From Micrasema longulum (taxonomy: Eukaryota > Arthropoda > Insecta > Trichoptera > Brachycentridae), in NCBI GenBank assembly GCA_022494885.1, contig JAGVSM010000217.1, positions 124,001 to 188,000 of the forward strand: a stretch of 64,000 nt of DNA, written 5' to 3'. The translations under genes and the position numbers were made by a program. Below the pieces are notes generated by a model. The model was not told the origin of the DNA and did not search any database. It worked only from the letters and a program-made list of their open reading frames with translations. This document shows positions 23,390 through 34,203 of this stretch, one piece after another. Position 1 is the first letter of the stretch. The number at the start of each line of letters is the position of its first letter.

Positions 23390-23622
23390 AAATAAAACAC
23401 TTTGTAAATTTACCACACAAGAGTAATACATTAAAACACGACTAGTTTCGGGTAATCAGTATTACCCATCCTCCCCCCTTCCGCCCGACCCTATCAGGAC
23501 CTAAGTATTAATATGTGTATGTATATTTACACCTGAGGATGGGTAATACTGATTACCCGAAACTAGTCGTGTTTTAATGTATTAAACTCTTGTGTAGTAA
23601 ATTTACAAAGTGTTTTATTTTT
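23390..23622. repeat. Foldback element with arms of about 85 bp
   Basis: The left arm (23390-23473) is the near-perfect inverse of the right arm (23535-23622), separated by about 60 bp. Each arm contains TAATACTGATTACCCGAAAC (in one orientation) and ends toward AAAGTGTTTTATTTTT. In the right arm CTGAGGA (23533-23539), a perfect 7-bp stem GGGTAAT/ATTACCC with a 4-nt loop and GAAAC (23559-23563) follow one another. Inverted paired termini are a known trait of Penelope-like elements; the assignment is inference. Confidence 0.75.
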
Positions 23623-23739
23623 AATATTGTGAATTAACTTAATAAAGCATGAATAAATAAATGAATAAGAAGGTATACAATTATTATTATTAACATTTTA
23701 AAAAAAGCAATGAAATAAACGGTTTATTTTTTTTCCCTT

Positions 23740-24060
23740 TTTAGCGTAGTGGGGTCCAAAATGGCGCAGCGTCTCGTTTTATAAACTGGGGCCGTCACTT
23801 CACACCCGCATTAGAAGTTCTTTTCACTCTATTTTCCCGACATAAATACTTCTCAGTCAATCCCGTCACCAGCGCTGAGAGGAATAATGGCTCAAGTCGC
23901 CCAATTCCCGCTCCTTTTGCCCCTTTATTACATAAATCGTGCATAAAACTTATCGCCGCCCCCCCTCCCTCCTCGGACGCGTTTCAAAGTTCGCATAAAA
24001 CGACCCTTAAATAGTTTATTCGCAAGAGCCCTTTTTCTTTGTTTTTACATTTCGATTTGT
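23740..24060. promoter_or_regulatory. GC-rich island with CATAAA cluster
   Basis: Non-coding GC-rich block with four CATAAA (TTTATG) sites at 23841, 23931, 23942 and 23993, the core bound by caudal/Abd-B-type homeodomain proteins. Two are 11 bp apart (ACATAAATCGTGCATAAAAC). Candidate enhancer. Confidence 0.3.
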
Positions 24061-24610
24061 AGGCTGGAGGGAGCTAATCTGAAACTAATACTATTAGGAT
24101 AAAGTGATGTCCTTGAGAGAGCTTTTTGTCGGGGGATTTAAAAAGCAATAATCTTTGTTTTCTAAATTATTTATTTGCAGTACTTCATTCTACATTTCAA
24201 GTCCTTACTCCATGGAACCAAAGCCCTGCGATGAGTAGTGAAGAATAATTCATTAAAACAACATAGCACACCAATATTATGCAAAAAAATATTTTAAAAA
24301 TATGTGCATTTACATATTTCATATAAAAAAAATCCAATATTAACAAAAAACTTTTTTATGATTTTTTTTTCTTTAAATGTACTCTTATCTGTCAATAAAA
24401 AAAACAACTACATGCGTAAACTTGCACCGTTTTTAAGTTTTTTATTTTCATGTTTACAAAATAGGTATTGAATTATCTATTTCCCTTTTCTTTTTCTTAG
24501 TATTTTGTAAATTAGTAACCAAGTAAAATTATGACGAAACCAACCTCAAAACCGCTCTTCACGACATATAACTCAAAATTTAAGAAGTCTACATACTTTT
24601 AAACTTTTTT
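24060..24610. other. AT-rich inferred intron
   Basis: Nothing recognised. Confidence 0.45.
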
Positions 24611-24617
24611 TAAAGAA

Positions 24618-24766
24618 ATTTTTGCGTTCTTATGATTTACCCAAATGTTTAAATTTTGGGTTCATTTTCAACGAATTGTGAATAATTCGCTATTTGAATA
24701 TGGGAATCAAGTTGGGGTAGAGTGGGGTTCGAACTTCAAACCTCTGACCCGTGAGTCCGCAACTTA
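24618..24766 (-). mobile_element. SINE-B, head-truncated
   Basis: TTTTTGCGTTCTTATGATTT (3' end reversed), AATCAAGTTGGGGTAGAGTG and GGTTCGAACTT (B box reversed), then broken off inside the head. Confidence 0.75.
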
Positions 24767-24959
24767 AATTTGTCACAAAAAATATTGAATTATTATTTTT
24801 CCGATTAAAAATTCACCACGAAAAAAAAATATTTAAAAAAAATCAAAAATGTCATACTTACTACAAAGTGAAAAATATTTTTGAAGTTAAAAATACAAAA
24901 TATTTACAAATCTAAACTTGTACGTTTTGCTTATTTTTTATTTGTCTATTTCATTGAAC

Positions 24960-25014
24960 AAGTAACCTATTCCTGTCCTATGCCCTATGCACCATTATGT
25001 ATGGTTAAGGAAAT
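24960..25014 (+). mobile_element. SINE-A tail fragment
   Basis: CCTATGCCCTATGCACCATT then TATGGTTAAGGAAATAAT; the 3' module only. Confidence 0.5.
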
Positions 25015-25179
25015 AATAAAATAGTTAGTCATTTATGAAATATTTACATTTTTTCTGTAATATTTTTATAACTTTTTACGAGGATTTATCATAAAAACGC
25101 TATTATTGATATTTTCTGTTTAAAATTATACTTATATAAAATAATTGAAGGAATATAGATGTTCAAATATGGGCAGAAT

Positions 25180-25378
25180 GGTGAATGTTACACAGTTTGT
25201 AAAGTGGTCACTTAAACCACCCATTGACATGTCATAAGCCCTGTAGATGCCTAGACTTATTACCTCATCTTAAATGTTCTTCATCTCTGTTGTTATATGT
25301 TAATATAAACAGCTCCCTAGGGAGTTGAATCCAGTACAAAAAGTCAAAAAATTGGACAAACTCAAACTATTGTTTATA
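25180..25378 (+). repeat. Repeat family E, fullest copy
   Basis: TGACATGTCATAAGCCCTGT, ATGCCTAGACTT, TCTGTTGTTATATGTTAATA, CTCCCTAGGGAGTTGAATCC and TTGGACAAACTCAAACTATT in order. The end (CAAACTCAAA-TATTG) is shared with 6335-6372 and 47305-47325. Confidence 0.65.
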
Positions 25379-25905
25379 CTAACAAGTTTAATAGATTTTT
25401 GATCAATAAACTTTTTATTTTTTATTAAAATCCAAGTATCACCCTTGAACTTGAAATACTAACTTTTCTACAGCGTATTTCATTTTTATTTAATACAATA
25501 TATAGAAAACGCTAAAGTACATTATATTTATTTCAAAGCTCCCCTGTACCTACAAATGTGGTTATAGTAAAGTTGCCATTATAATGCTACGCAAGCTTAT
25601 CGCAGTGACCAGCCGGAGTATGTGCTTGACCGGCGTCGTCCATCTAGCGGAAATCTATCGAAGCTAAACTGTTGGGAAACCATTATAACAGGAACGGGTC
25701 TGAATTTCAGTCAACTGAAATAATTTATGTACCAGAGTTACGTAGGTACTCAAATTTATTTTTCATGTATACAAACTTATTATACTAAAAAAAAAAAAAA
25801 TTATTTCATGAAATTGATGAAATTCCATTGTAATTGTATAATATAATGTTTAAATATATGTTATAAATTCAAAAATACCTTGTACATCTCCAGATATTTA
25901 TTTGA
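25378..25905. other. inferred intron with one GC-balanced patch
   Basis: 25550-25700 is more GC-balanced and contains GGCGTCGTCCATCTAGCGGA. It may be a short repeat; nothing firm. Confidence 0.35.
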
Positions 25906-25910
25906 CCTAT

Positions 25911-26022
25911 TGACGCTTTCACCCTCTAACGGACAGTCTGAAGATGCTCGTTAGATGGTAAAAGCAGTAATTGATAAAATAAATAAGTGAAAGTTTACCA
26001 AGTATTTTTTTAATGTAAAACT
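25911..26022. repeat. Hairpin with CTGAAGATG in the loop and TACCAAGTATTT end
   Basis: Arms 25911-25931 and 25949-25969 pair over about 21 positions with a few mismatches around a 17-nt loop containing CTGAAGATG. About 30 bp further comes TTACCAAGTATTTTTT, similar to 53820-53835 (GTACTAAGTATTTTAT). Likely the end of an unclassified mobile element. Confidence 0.5.
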
Positions 26023-26033
26023 TTGATTTAAAT

Positions 26034-26256
26034 CGTCATGTTCGTAGAACAACGACGAATGTGCAAAAAATGCAACCCAAAAGGTTTTATAAAGACCTTA
26101 TATTCCAGATTTAAATAAAATGAAATATATATAACTAACCCAAGTGTCAAAAAATATACTTTTGTACGCATCGAGTTGAAAGTGTCAAAAAAAATTCAAC
26201 CGCTCTCATGTAAAGTTGAAGAAAATCACATGCGTCGTTATTCTATGATCATGACG
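26034..26256. mobile_element. 223-bp inverted-repeat element (MITE-like)
   Basis: The first 30 bp (CGTCATGTTCGTAGAACAAC...) and last 30 bp are inverted copies with about five mismatches. The interior has no coding potential. No convincing target duplication, so the superfamily is open. Confidence 0.6.
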
Positions 26257-26259
26257 AAA

Positions 26260-27490
26260 CATAAATAATCCTTTAATTAATATTCAATTTTTCTTATATC
26301 TACATACATTATTTAATTTAGGTACTCTTCTTTGTCAAAAAATGTCTCGTTTCTCAAATGTCAAAGCGGTTTTTTTTATAACAAATTAAATGCAAATTAA
26401 TATATAAACATACAATTTGGGCGTAAATGAAACTTTAGTCGAGTTAAAATAATCATTTGTGAAATTCATCAGTTTTTAAAAAAAGATAAGTAAAATCCAA
26501 ATTTGTTTAAAAATCCAGACATTCTGATTACACTCTTGTACGCACTTTAAAATGCGAAGGGCTTTGTATTGGTATACTGAATGCTGCGTACATTGAATAT
26601 CTATCACATTAACATAAAGTGGCCATAGGAAATGAAATATTATAATTTAGTATAGTTTAGGATATAACATAAATATATCATATTTTTACCATTTCTTTTT
26701 TTAATCTTTTTTTAAAATTATGTAAAAGTGTTTATTCTTGAGTTTTTTTCCACTTCTCGTTTTGTGATAAATGCACTGCAAATATTTTTTTAAAAACTTC
26801 CAATATTAACTCTCTCTATTGCAGTGTTAATATATCGAAATCTGGTGCGACAATCTCCTACCAGTTGCGCCCCCATAAATCATTCCATAGGGCACACTCC
26901 CTTATTTAAAAAATACTTTCACCCTCCGAAGGGGTTGGCACGCGCTCGGCACTAAAGCCTGAACGATGTCCTTCCGGCACAAAGCCTCAAAAGGAAGTAA
27001 ATAAATAAATGGACGGAAGCAATTCCACTAATCAATGGGTCTTTGAGATGTCAAACGAAATGAATTTTAATGGCATTTAGCTTATTGAGGGTTTCGTATT
27101 TTGTTTAATTGAATTTTCAATTTAATGTGGGTCATATTAATGGTAAAAAGAAAACCTTTCACTTCAAACAATTCACCATCATCAGTATGATTATAAATAG
27201 GCACATAATACATTTTATGTGTTATTAAAACAATGCCCGATCTCAAAATCTTTTGACGTTTAATTTATTTGTTTTTAATAATGACTTCCATAAAATAATG
27301 TTTTTTTGTTTCTGCTTACGATTTGTGTCATAACCTATACGTCTGTATTCGGTCGTATTGAAAAATATTTTTTAAATTTTATTGATTCATTTTTTTTATT
27401 ATGATGTATTATTAAGTACGGATCGAAAGAATAAAAATTGAAGGAATCATAATTAAACAAAAAAAAACATTCAAACTCCAAAACATTAAC
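26260..27490. other. inferred intron with a GC-balanced island at 26840-27060
   Basis: The island contains CCCCATAAATCATTCC near 26870 and ATCAATGGGTCTTTGAGA near 27033, and no open frame of note. It may be regulatory; the rest is AT-rich. Confidence 0.3.
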
Positions 27491-27496
27491 AGCTTG

Positions 27497-27712
27497 ACAA
27501 GCGCCGTAGCGCAGTTGGTTGACGGCTAACTGTGAAACTGGCGTCGCGGGTTCGATTCCCGCCAGTTGCAAGAAAGGAATCCAAGAAATATTTTTTCTCA
27601 ATTGGTCTGGGTGTTGTGGTGTATTTTTCATAGCTTCTTTCATATTCTCTCTTTCCCACTTGCTGGCAAGCCTCTGAAATAGAGGCTTAGCAGGTTATTC
27701 CTTTTTAAAAAA
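27497..27712 (+). mobile_element. tRNA-headed SINE, third type (SINE-C)
   Basis: Begins GCGCCGTAGCGCAGTTGGTT (A box) and has GCGGGTTCGATTCCCGCC (B box, paired T stem). The tRNA-like part ends in CAGTTGC, which cannot pair with GCGCCGT, so it is not a functional tRNA. The body runs on to about 27712 (TTGCTGGCAAGCCTCTGAAA, AGAGGCTTAGCAGGTTATTC). Confidence 0.65.
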
Positions 27713-27719
27713 ACATATT

Positions 27720-28400
27720 GATTATGATCAATTTAATCCGGAGGCATTTTCCAAAAAGATAAACAAAATAACAATAATTAATTGATTGGATAATACTTTA
27801 TAATTTAAATCGGGTAGACATTACACAAAATCAAATAAGTCATTAATAATTTTATCAAATTCTAAATTTCATTATTGATAATAACCGAAAATTACAAATC
27901 ATGAACATCCTTGGCCATATTCCAAACCTTTTAATAATCTTGTAAAACATCTTCATAATAATAACACTCCACTCCTCCATTTGGATAAAGGTTATATTAA
28001 GGGACGACTTTTTGAGGGTCACTTTTCCTCTCAATAAAAAATAGGGAAGGGGATTGTTTGCAAATTCTGTTCCTTTTTTGCCGCAAATATTGTTTTTTCT
28101 TGTAATATGATAGTCCTAACCAGAAAATTTAGTAATATACGAAAAATTGCATTTTATTTCATAAAAATATGAAACAACGACGAATTATCGTCGTGGCAAC
28201 ATATTAAAAATATAATCATCAAACAAAAATATAACTGATTTACCTACATGTATTATAAAACCTTATTCTGAAAAGAATATTTAACAAAAAATATCCCTTA
28301 CAAGTTATCCATTATATTAATAAAAAATATTATTAAAAGCCTATCAATTCCTTCGAACGTAGCAAGGCAAAGGGTCGATTCACAGAATAAATTAATTATA
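27720..28400. other. AT-rich inferred intron
   Basis: Nothing recognised. Confidence 0.45.
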
Positions 28401-28407
28401 TTATAAC

Positions 28408-28582
28408 CTAGTTGTGATCCCGTGGTTAGTGTCGTGGACTCATGGATCAGAGGTCCAAGGCTCAAACCCCACTCTACCACAACTTGATTCCCATTTTCTA
28501 ATAATGATTTATTTATAACTCGTTGAAAATGCCCCCCAAAAATGAAATATTTATAAATCATAAGAACGCAAATATTTAGTTT
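28408..28582 (+). mobile_element. SINE-B, full length
   Basis: Head TAGTTGTGATCCCGTGGTTA, AGAGGTCCAAGGCTCAAACC (decayed B box), CCACTCTACCACAACTTGAT, body with AACTCGTTGAAAATG, and 3' end ATAAGAACGCAAATATTTA. Confidence 0.8.
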
Positions 28583-28589
28583 AAAAATA

Positions 28590-29440
28590 TAATGCTTATG
28601 TTGTTTTTTTTACAAGATATTTTGGTATAAAATTTTCACTCTTGAAACGAAATTAAAAAAGCATGTTTAACATGAGCGCGTTCTAAACAAGATTTTTCGC
28701 TTCTATTTTATGGTAAATAATGATAATTTGGGTTGAAAAATACGTATTTAAATACTTTCCTGATTGTGTTTTGATGTCCGGCATCCCTTTAGTCGAGTGT
28801 GCAGTGTGCATTGAGGCACAAAGGTCTTGTACGAGTATAATATGCAGGAACAATCGCTCCCTTCTAATGTAAACAGTGGAGGACGCAAACAGAGGGCAGT
28901 TGGAAATTCTAACCCACTCTCTAAGTCCAACCGAACCCACAAAATCTACTCTAAATGTTAAAAACCTGAGGCATCTCCATACTGTTTACTCATGTTAATG
29001 CTGGGAGAGTTCCGCTCGCAAAGTATATGGTGCCGTGGTATCACTCCGCAGACGCAGACATATCAAAACGAATTTTATGTCAGAATCAAACATAAATATT
29101 TATGTAGAATTCGCCATAAATATTTATTGCTATCCGTGTTAAAAACATAACGAGCTTCTGTAAAGCTGTCAAAACATAATGAACTCCTCAACTTCTGTTA
29201 ATAAGTGCACGAAGAATGCTCGCACTTATCAGAGACCATAAGGATAATAAAGTAGCGTACTTTTTACGGTATCACTTGAATTACAATATAAAATTATTAT
29301 TTCACCGTTTTTTGTAATAAAAGACGGGAAACGCTACTTACAGTCTAAGTTTTATTAGCTTCCATATTAGTTCTTAATTTGTGCGAATCTTTTGGTCGCA
29401 ATGTGTTCTAATTAAGGAATTATTGATTTGCAGTATTCAA
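28590..29440. other. inferred intron with a GC-balanced patch at 28740-29060
   Basis: Short frames on the minus strand show no known domain. Nothing else recognised. Confidence 0.35.
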
Positions 29441-29444
29441 TGCA

Positions 29445-29574
29445 TGTATGACAAGATGTATGAATGTGGAAGAGGCTAGGAGTGTATGCCAGGATAGACG
29501 TGTGTGGCGGTCCATTCTCTCTGCCTACCCCTACGGGGAAATGGCGTGATGGTAGTAGTAGTAGTAGCAGTATT
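29445..29574 (+). mobile_element. RTE-like 3' end with (TAG)n tail
   Basis: GACAAGATGTATGAATGTGG, AAGAGGCTAGGAGTGTATGC, CTCTCTGCCTACCCCTACGG, GGAAATGGCGTGATGG and five TAG/TAGTAG units. It encodes the last residues of the RTE protein and its microsatellite tail. Confidence 0.8.
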
Positions 29575-29584
29575 CAATCTTCCT

Positions 29585-30140
29585 CTTTTCGGTCCTAAGT
29601 GGAGCATGTAGACATCAGTATTATTAATTTCCAGGAGACCCTTTCGCCCCTTAGTTCCGCCGAATGAACTCGAAAGATCGTCATCGACGGCCTTCCGGGA
29701 CGGCGTGAGCCCGCAGGTTTAAAATCCATGCAACTCGGGTTTAGGCGCTCCCGAGGCATGCGTAGCGCGTGTGCAAGCCAGGCCCACCGCCGCACCCTCA
29801 AGGCGCTCGTTATAGGAGGCTGCTGCGTCCGTTCTCGGACTTCAGTGACAGTTAGAAAATCGAACTACCTCATGCCTAATATTCTTCTCAAGCGCTTACT
29901 CTCAAAACTCAGAAATTTGGTGTTCTGAGCTTCGGTAAGGTGCCAAGATTCGCTCCCATATAGGAGTACTGGCATTATACAAGAGTTGAATAATCGGTAT
30001 TTCGTTTTGACCTAGTATAGACTAGAGTTTCAGACAACACGCATTGTGTTAAAAGTCGCTCCAGCTATTCCTCGGCGGATTGCAAGCTTTTCGTGTATGC
30101 TTCAATCCTCAGTAATGTATTTAATGGTCTATCTCAAAAT
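29585..30140 (-). mobile_element. Second non-LTR reverse-transcriptase C-terminal pseudogene
   Basis: On the minus strand the text reads a typical tail after the RT domain: SCIMPVLLYGSESWHLTEAQ near 29975-29920, ALRVRRWAWLAHALRMPRER near 29810-29755, then SRRPGRPSMTIFR near 29705-29665. The LLYGSE-W, W-x-W-L-x-H-x-x-R-M and GRP blocks identify it. There is at least one stop (near 29873) and frame damage. The sequence differs from the RTE copies, so it is a separate family. 52130-52220 (GGATCATGTGGACATCACCT) may be another 3' fragment. Confidence 0.65.
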
Positions 30141-30480
30141 GGTGTCGGGTTTCATTCATCAATATTCATTTTTCTGCATAAAACTTTTATATTTGATAAA
30201 TGGGAAACTAGTATGACTTAACTTGAGAGATTCGATCAATTTTTGTCACTTTTATGGCAAGTTTAACGTAACATTTTAGTCATTATCTAGAAGATTGCGC
30301 AGTAAGAGGTGTGCGTGATTCGTTGGGTGTAAAATATGCCATTAGTGTAATCAAGGAAGGGTAACGCCAAAAAACGTAATGCGAACATGTCGAATATAAT
30401 GAAAGTCAGTAGTTAGCGTCATAATTAAAAGTTGAATAAACTGACTGATTATTTTATTCATGGAACATTTTTTATTGTAA
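30140..30480. other. inferred intron
   Basis: Nothing recognised. Confidence 0.4.
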
Positions 30481-30870
30481 TCAATCCCCGTTACATCCCC
30501 CGCGGCGCGATTAAAAAAAACATTTACCTGTTTAACTCGTTTCGCGTCTTCTCACTCCGTTAAAATTTTAATATTCCTGCGAAAGGATACACCTGTTATG
30601 TTATTACTCCGACCTCGGAGCTCTAAATCTATTATGCAGGCAATACATATATTCAACAATCCGCCGGACCGAGTCTCGCTTCTACCTGAGAACTCAAAGA
30701 AACTCTCTTTTCCACTTTGGCCGAAAAGGGAGGAATATGAAAAACGTTTTTTCCCAACTTTGGTCGAGTATTTACTTAGCGAGCTTCGCGGCAGCGCTTT
30801 GATATGGAAATGGTCTCCGGAATAAGTTCTACCGCACAACACACCTCCCCGGACCGGTCAGCGATGGGAT
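30480..30870. promoter_or_regulatory. GC-rich non-coding island
   Basis: Open on both strands (75 codons + from 30598, 96 codons - from 30842), but the two frames mirror each other and show no domain; no acceptor/donor pair in phase 1. Best read as a conserved regulatory island; an unrecognised exon cannot be excluded. Confidence 0.25.
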
Positions 30871-33230
30871 GAATACATTACTAAATACTTGTATTTTTCT
30901 ACGATGAATTATATTGCCTCCTGACTCTTAAGTAGCCTTTACATTATCAAAGAAACTGTATTGGTTTACAAAACACGTTAAAATATCCATCAGAATTCAT
31001 GATTTCCCAAAGCAATTTAGTTTTCTCCTCAACTCACACCCGGCGTGTGTACCACACGTGAACTTATCTACTTGTTCGTTTGTACATTCAAATATAAAAA
31101 TCAATATTATTTTTAAATCTAACGATGGCCTTATCATATTTTAGTTTTTATTAATATAATTTTGATATTATGAGCATGGTCAAAATAATTTAAGCATTTA
31201 CCAACTAAAATATTTTTTTCGGTGTCTCTTATTTATTTTTTAAATTCAAATTAATAACAGTTGCTAGATGTATTTTTGGAAAGTTAGTAGAACGTTTATT
31301 ATTATTTTGTCATTTGGATCATTATTGGTAGTACTTGGGTATTATATTAGACTCGAAATTAACTTTGAATGCGAACTTTGAGCATTAAAAAAAAAACATC
31401 TAAAAATCGTATTTCTCGGTAGATTGAGGAATAAATTAGATAGAAATACAGCAAAACTCATAGATACGAGTATCATCACAAAAATATTATGCCTTAAACA
31501 AGTAAGATAGATTAGAATAATACCGTGCAAGTCCTGTCCTGTTCGATGGTTTGAAAATGAATTTATTGTAAAATAAATAATATTACTAACGGACATTTTA
31601 GTCCTTAATATCAGCGTATCAATATAAATCCTTAGGTGTTCTCTATTTGTTCTTCTACTCTTCAGTATCTATTTAAACTTTTAAAATAATGTTTGAGTTA
31701 TGATAAAAACTTTACTTGTGAATGAATGGTGAATAGTGTTAAGAGTAAATATATATAAAGAATTATGGAAGTATAATTAACATCGTTTCGTGAATATTAA
31801 ACGATGAAAGAATGATTCTAAAAAAACAATTAATGTTTTGTTAAGTTAACTTTAGTATTCGTTAAGGAATACTTTTAAATAATTTCATCTTTATTATGTA
31901 TAGTTTTTTTTTTACTAAGCAATAGTGTTTTATTTCAAGACAAGTAACAATACTTGCAAGCAAGTAAATATATTATAACAGTACGCTGATGAATAATACA
32001 ATTTTATATATCACTTTTTCCGGCAACTGGGTTATTACATGAAATAGCCGTGCAAATGAATCGTTCGCTTTCTAGTAACTAGGGATGGAGTTCGAGTCCC
32101 CGCGGTTTTAGTTTTTTGGAATTACGTTTTTTTCTTGTATACATTGTGTTAAATTAGAAAATGTTTTAATTATTATTTTAATTAATACATCAGCCACTAG
32201 CGCCATTTGCTATCGATAATTTATCAAATATGAAATAGACCTTTTTTATATGCCGTACTACCGCTATGGACATTTTATCAGAATTTTTGCAGCTTACCAA
32301 TCTATAAACTCGCCGCTTGCCACTACAATATTTCAAATATTGTACATTTTTTAATATTTCAAAAGCATTTCAAATAAATATAGTTCCTTTTCTACATAAA
32401 CACTGAATATTTTATAAAATGCGATGGAGCACCCTCTATACTGAGTATCAATAATAGATAACATTGAGATTCTCCTAGGAGTTCTTATAAACCGCCTCTC
32501 ATCACGAGTGCACCCTTCTAAATGTAAAACCACAATAAGCCAATGTGGACTTACTCTTTACCCCCACCACTATTTAAATACATAATATTCATTTGGTTTT
32601 TTATTTCAATGGCTTCGTAACCCTTCCAAATTCTCGTGGGGTCTCATTTGCATCCCTCGGGGCGAGAACGAGCCTATACTCTATCTTTATATGATTTTCG
32701 ACGAGCATAAAAAAGTCATTCACAAGTTTGTTACTACAACGTATGCATACGTCCTTAATAGAGAAAGGGGTGATAATGCATAGAAGTATATTAGGGTTAA
32801 CCATGATTGGTCGCTGAAACTTGTGATTTATTGATTCATATATATGTGCTATAAAAGTTCCCTATTCATTTATTAATAAACAGCAGTTATCAAATTAATA
32901 TTCAGTATATAAAAGGAGAACTATAAAACATACCTTAATTAAATTATTGAACATCGACATAAAGATGTAGAAACATGAGTTACAAGAAATATTTACTTAC
33001 GGAATTCAGAAATATCAATTCCTCTACAAAGTTGCTGTTTCTTTTTAGTCAATGTACGAACTTTTATGAGCAGTCATGTTTAAATGGGATTTTTATCAAA
33101 TCTTGGTGCTAGTATTTGTCACAGTAATTGGCCTCCTAACCAGTTAGGCGCATATAAAACAGAACTATCATAATGCACATGCCAGATAAGATTCCTGTTC
33201 TGCGGTTTCATTAGTATTTTGTTGCTTAAT
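30870..33230. other. inferred intron, AT-rich
   Basis: Only a tRNA-like B box (GAGTTCGAGTCCCC near 32090) in a decayed SINE head (about 32040-32110) was seen. Confidence 0.4.
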
Positions 33231-33235
33231 TCAAA

Positions 33236-34200
33236 TCATTTTTTTAATACAACTACTTCTACCATCTCCCCATTCCACCGCCACACACATCTATCCTGAC
33301 ATACATTCCTCGCTTCTTCCACATTCATACATCTTGTCATACATGCCCTTCGGTTGTGTCGGCTTTTGATATGACCAGACTTGAGATTTTGATTTATCTG
33401 ATAATGCCACGTCTTTTTTGGTCGTCCACGTCCTACGTTACCATTTATTCTAGCCGTGTATATCTGTTTTAACATTCTTTCGTCATCGATCCGTTCTTCA
33501 AGACCAAACTATCTAAGTTGGCTCTACCCGACCGAGTTTCTTCAGGGTATGCTTGGCTACAACAGTTTACAGACTAGAAGGTATGTGTATTTGACTACAC
33601 ATTTTTATCGACTGTTGCGTGGTGTGATCGATAATTCTGAAATTATGATGAGCATTAGTTTGTATGTTCGTGATAATTACCTAAAACAACGTCAGCATAG
33701 ATTATTTCATATTCCGATATACAGGACCAACCTGCCTATGGTTATGCCTGTTGGAAGGGCTACCGCTATGCTGAAAAACATCGCTCTGGTTTTTGATCTG
33801 TTCCATGTATCCGAAGGGGTTTTCTGGAGCAGGATTCTCCTACTACTTTGACATGAGTCTCTTACATGTATTTTTTTCAAATATAATATATACGTATTGA
33901 ATATATGTTTGTAATGTATATGTTATAATTAAATAAATAAATTGAATTGAATTGAAAAAGTGACCCTTCCTTAATCTTATCTAATATTTGCAGTCTCGCC
34001 TGATTTCACCATTCAGAACCATGTCATGCATTGATTTCCCGCACATTCGTCTGAGAGACTGCATTTCAACCGCATTCACTCCGCTTTCATCATTCCTCTG
34101 CCAATCTCACATTTCACTTCCATACATGAGTGTCGGGACTAAAACCTCGTTGTGCACTGATAGTCTAGCTTCGATTGTCATTTTTCGTGAAAACTCGTTT
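33236..34200 (-). mobile_element. RTE-like retrotransposon C-terminal part, interrupted
   Basis: The minus strand encodes the RTE protein end: MTIEARLSVHNEVLVPTLMY block near 34175-34115 (the conserved VHN-x-V-L-P-T-L-x-Y-G-S-E), then, left of the insertion, RGRPKKTWHYQIN near 33430-33390 and EEARNVCQDR-VWR near 33315-33280. A Jockey-like fragment splits it at about 33523-33956. The 3' end carries CTACTTCTACCAT instead of a long tail. Frames broken. Confidence 0.78.
33523..33956 (+). mobile_element. Jockey-like reverse-transcriptase C-terminal end and 3' UTR
   Basis: Open to the stop at 33852: LGYNSLQTRRYVYLTTHFYR, LLRGVIDNSEIM and LFHIPIYRTNLPM are the characteristic tail of Jockey-clade proteins (LGY-x-SL-x-x-RR, FY-x-LL-x-G-x-ID, R-TN). 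The 3' UTR ends in (TTGAA)n at 33941-33956. 5'-truncated, so inactive. Confidence 0.75.
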
Positions 34201-34203
34201 TTT

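Noticed and set aside
23533..23563. Active hammerhead ribozyme
   Set aside because: Core boxes are present, but there is an extra base before stem II, no convincing stem III and a G at the position that must not be G; kept only as a resemblance.
27497..27572. Sequence that looks like a tRNA gene
   Set aside because: A and B boxes and a T stem are present, but the 3' end cannot pair with the 5' acceptor strand and a SINE-like body continues.
30552..30842. Overlapping open frames on both strands in a GC-rich block
   Set aside because: Mirror open frames are expected in GC-rich DNA; no domain and no matching splice sites.
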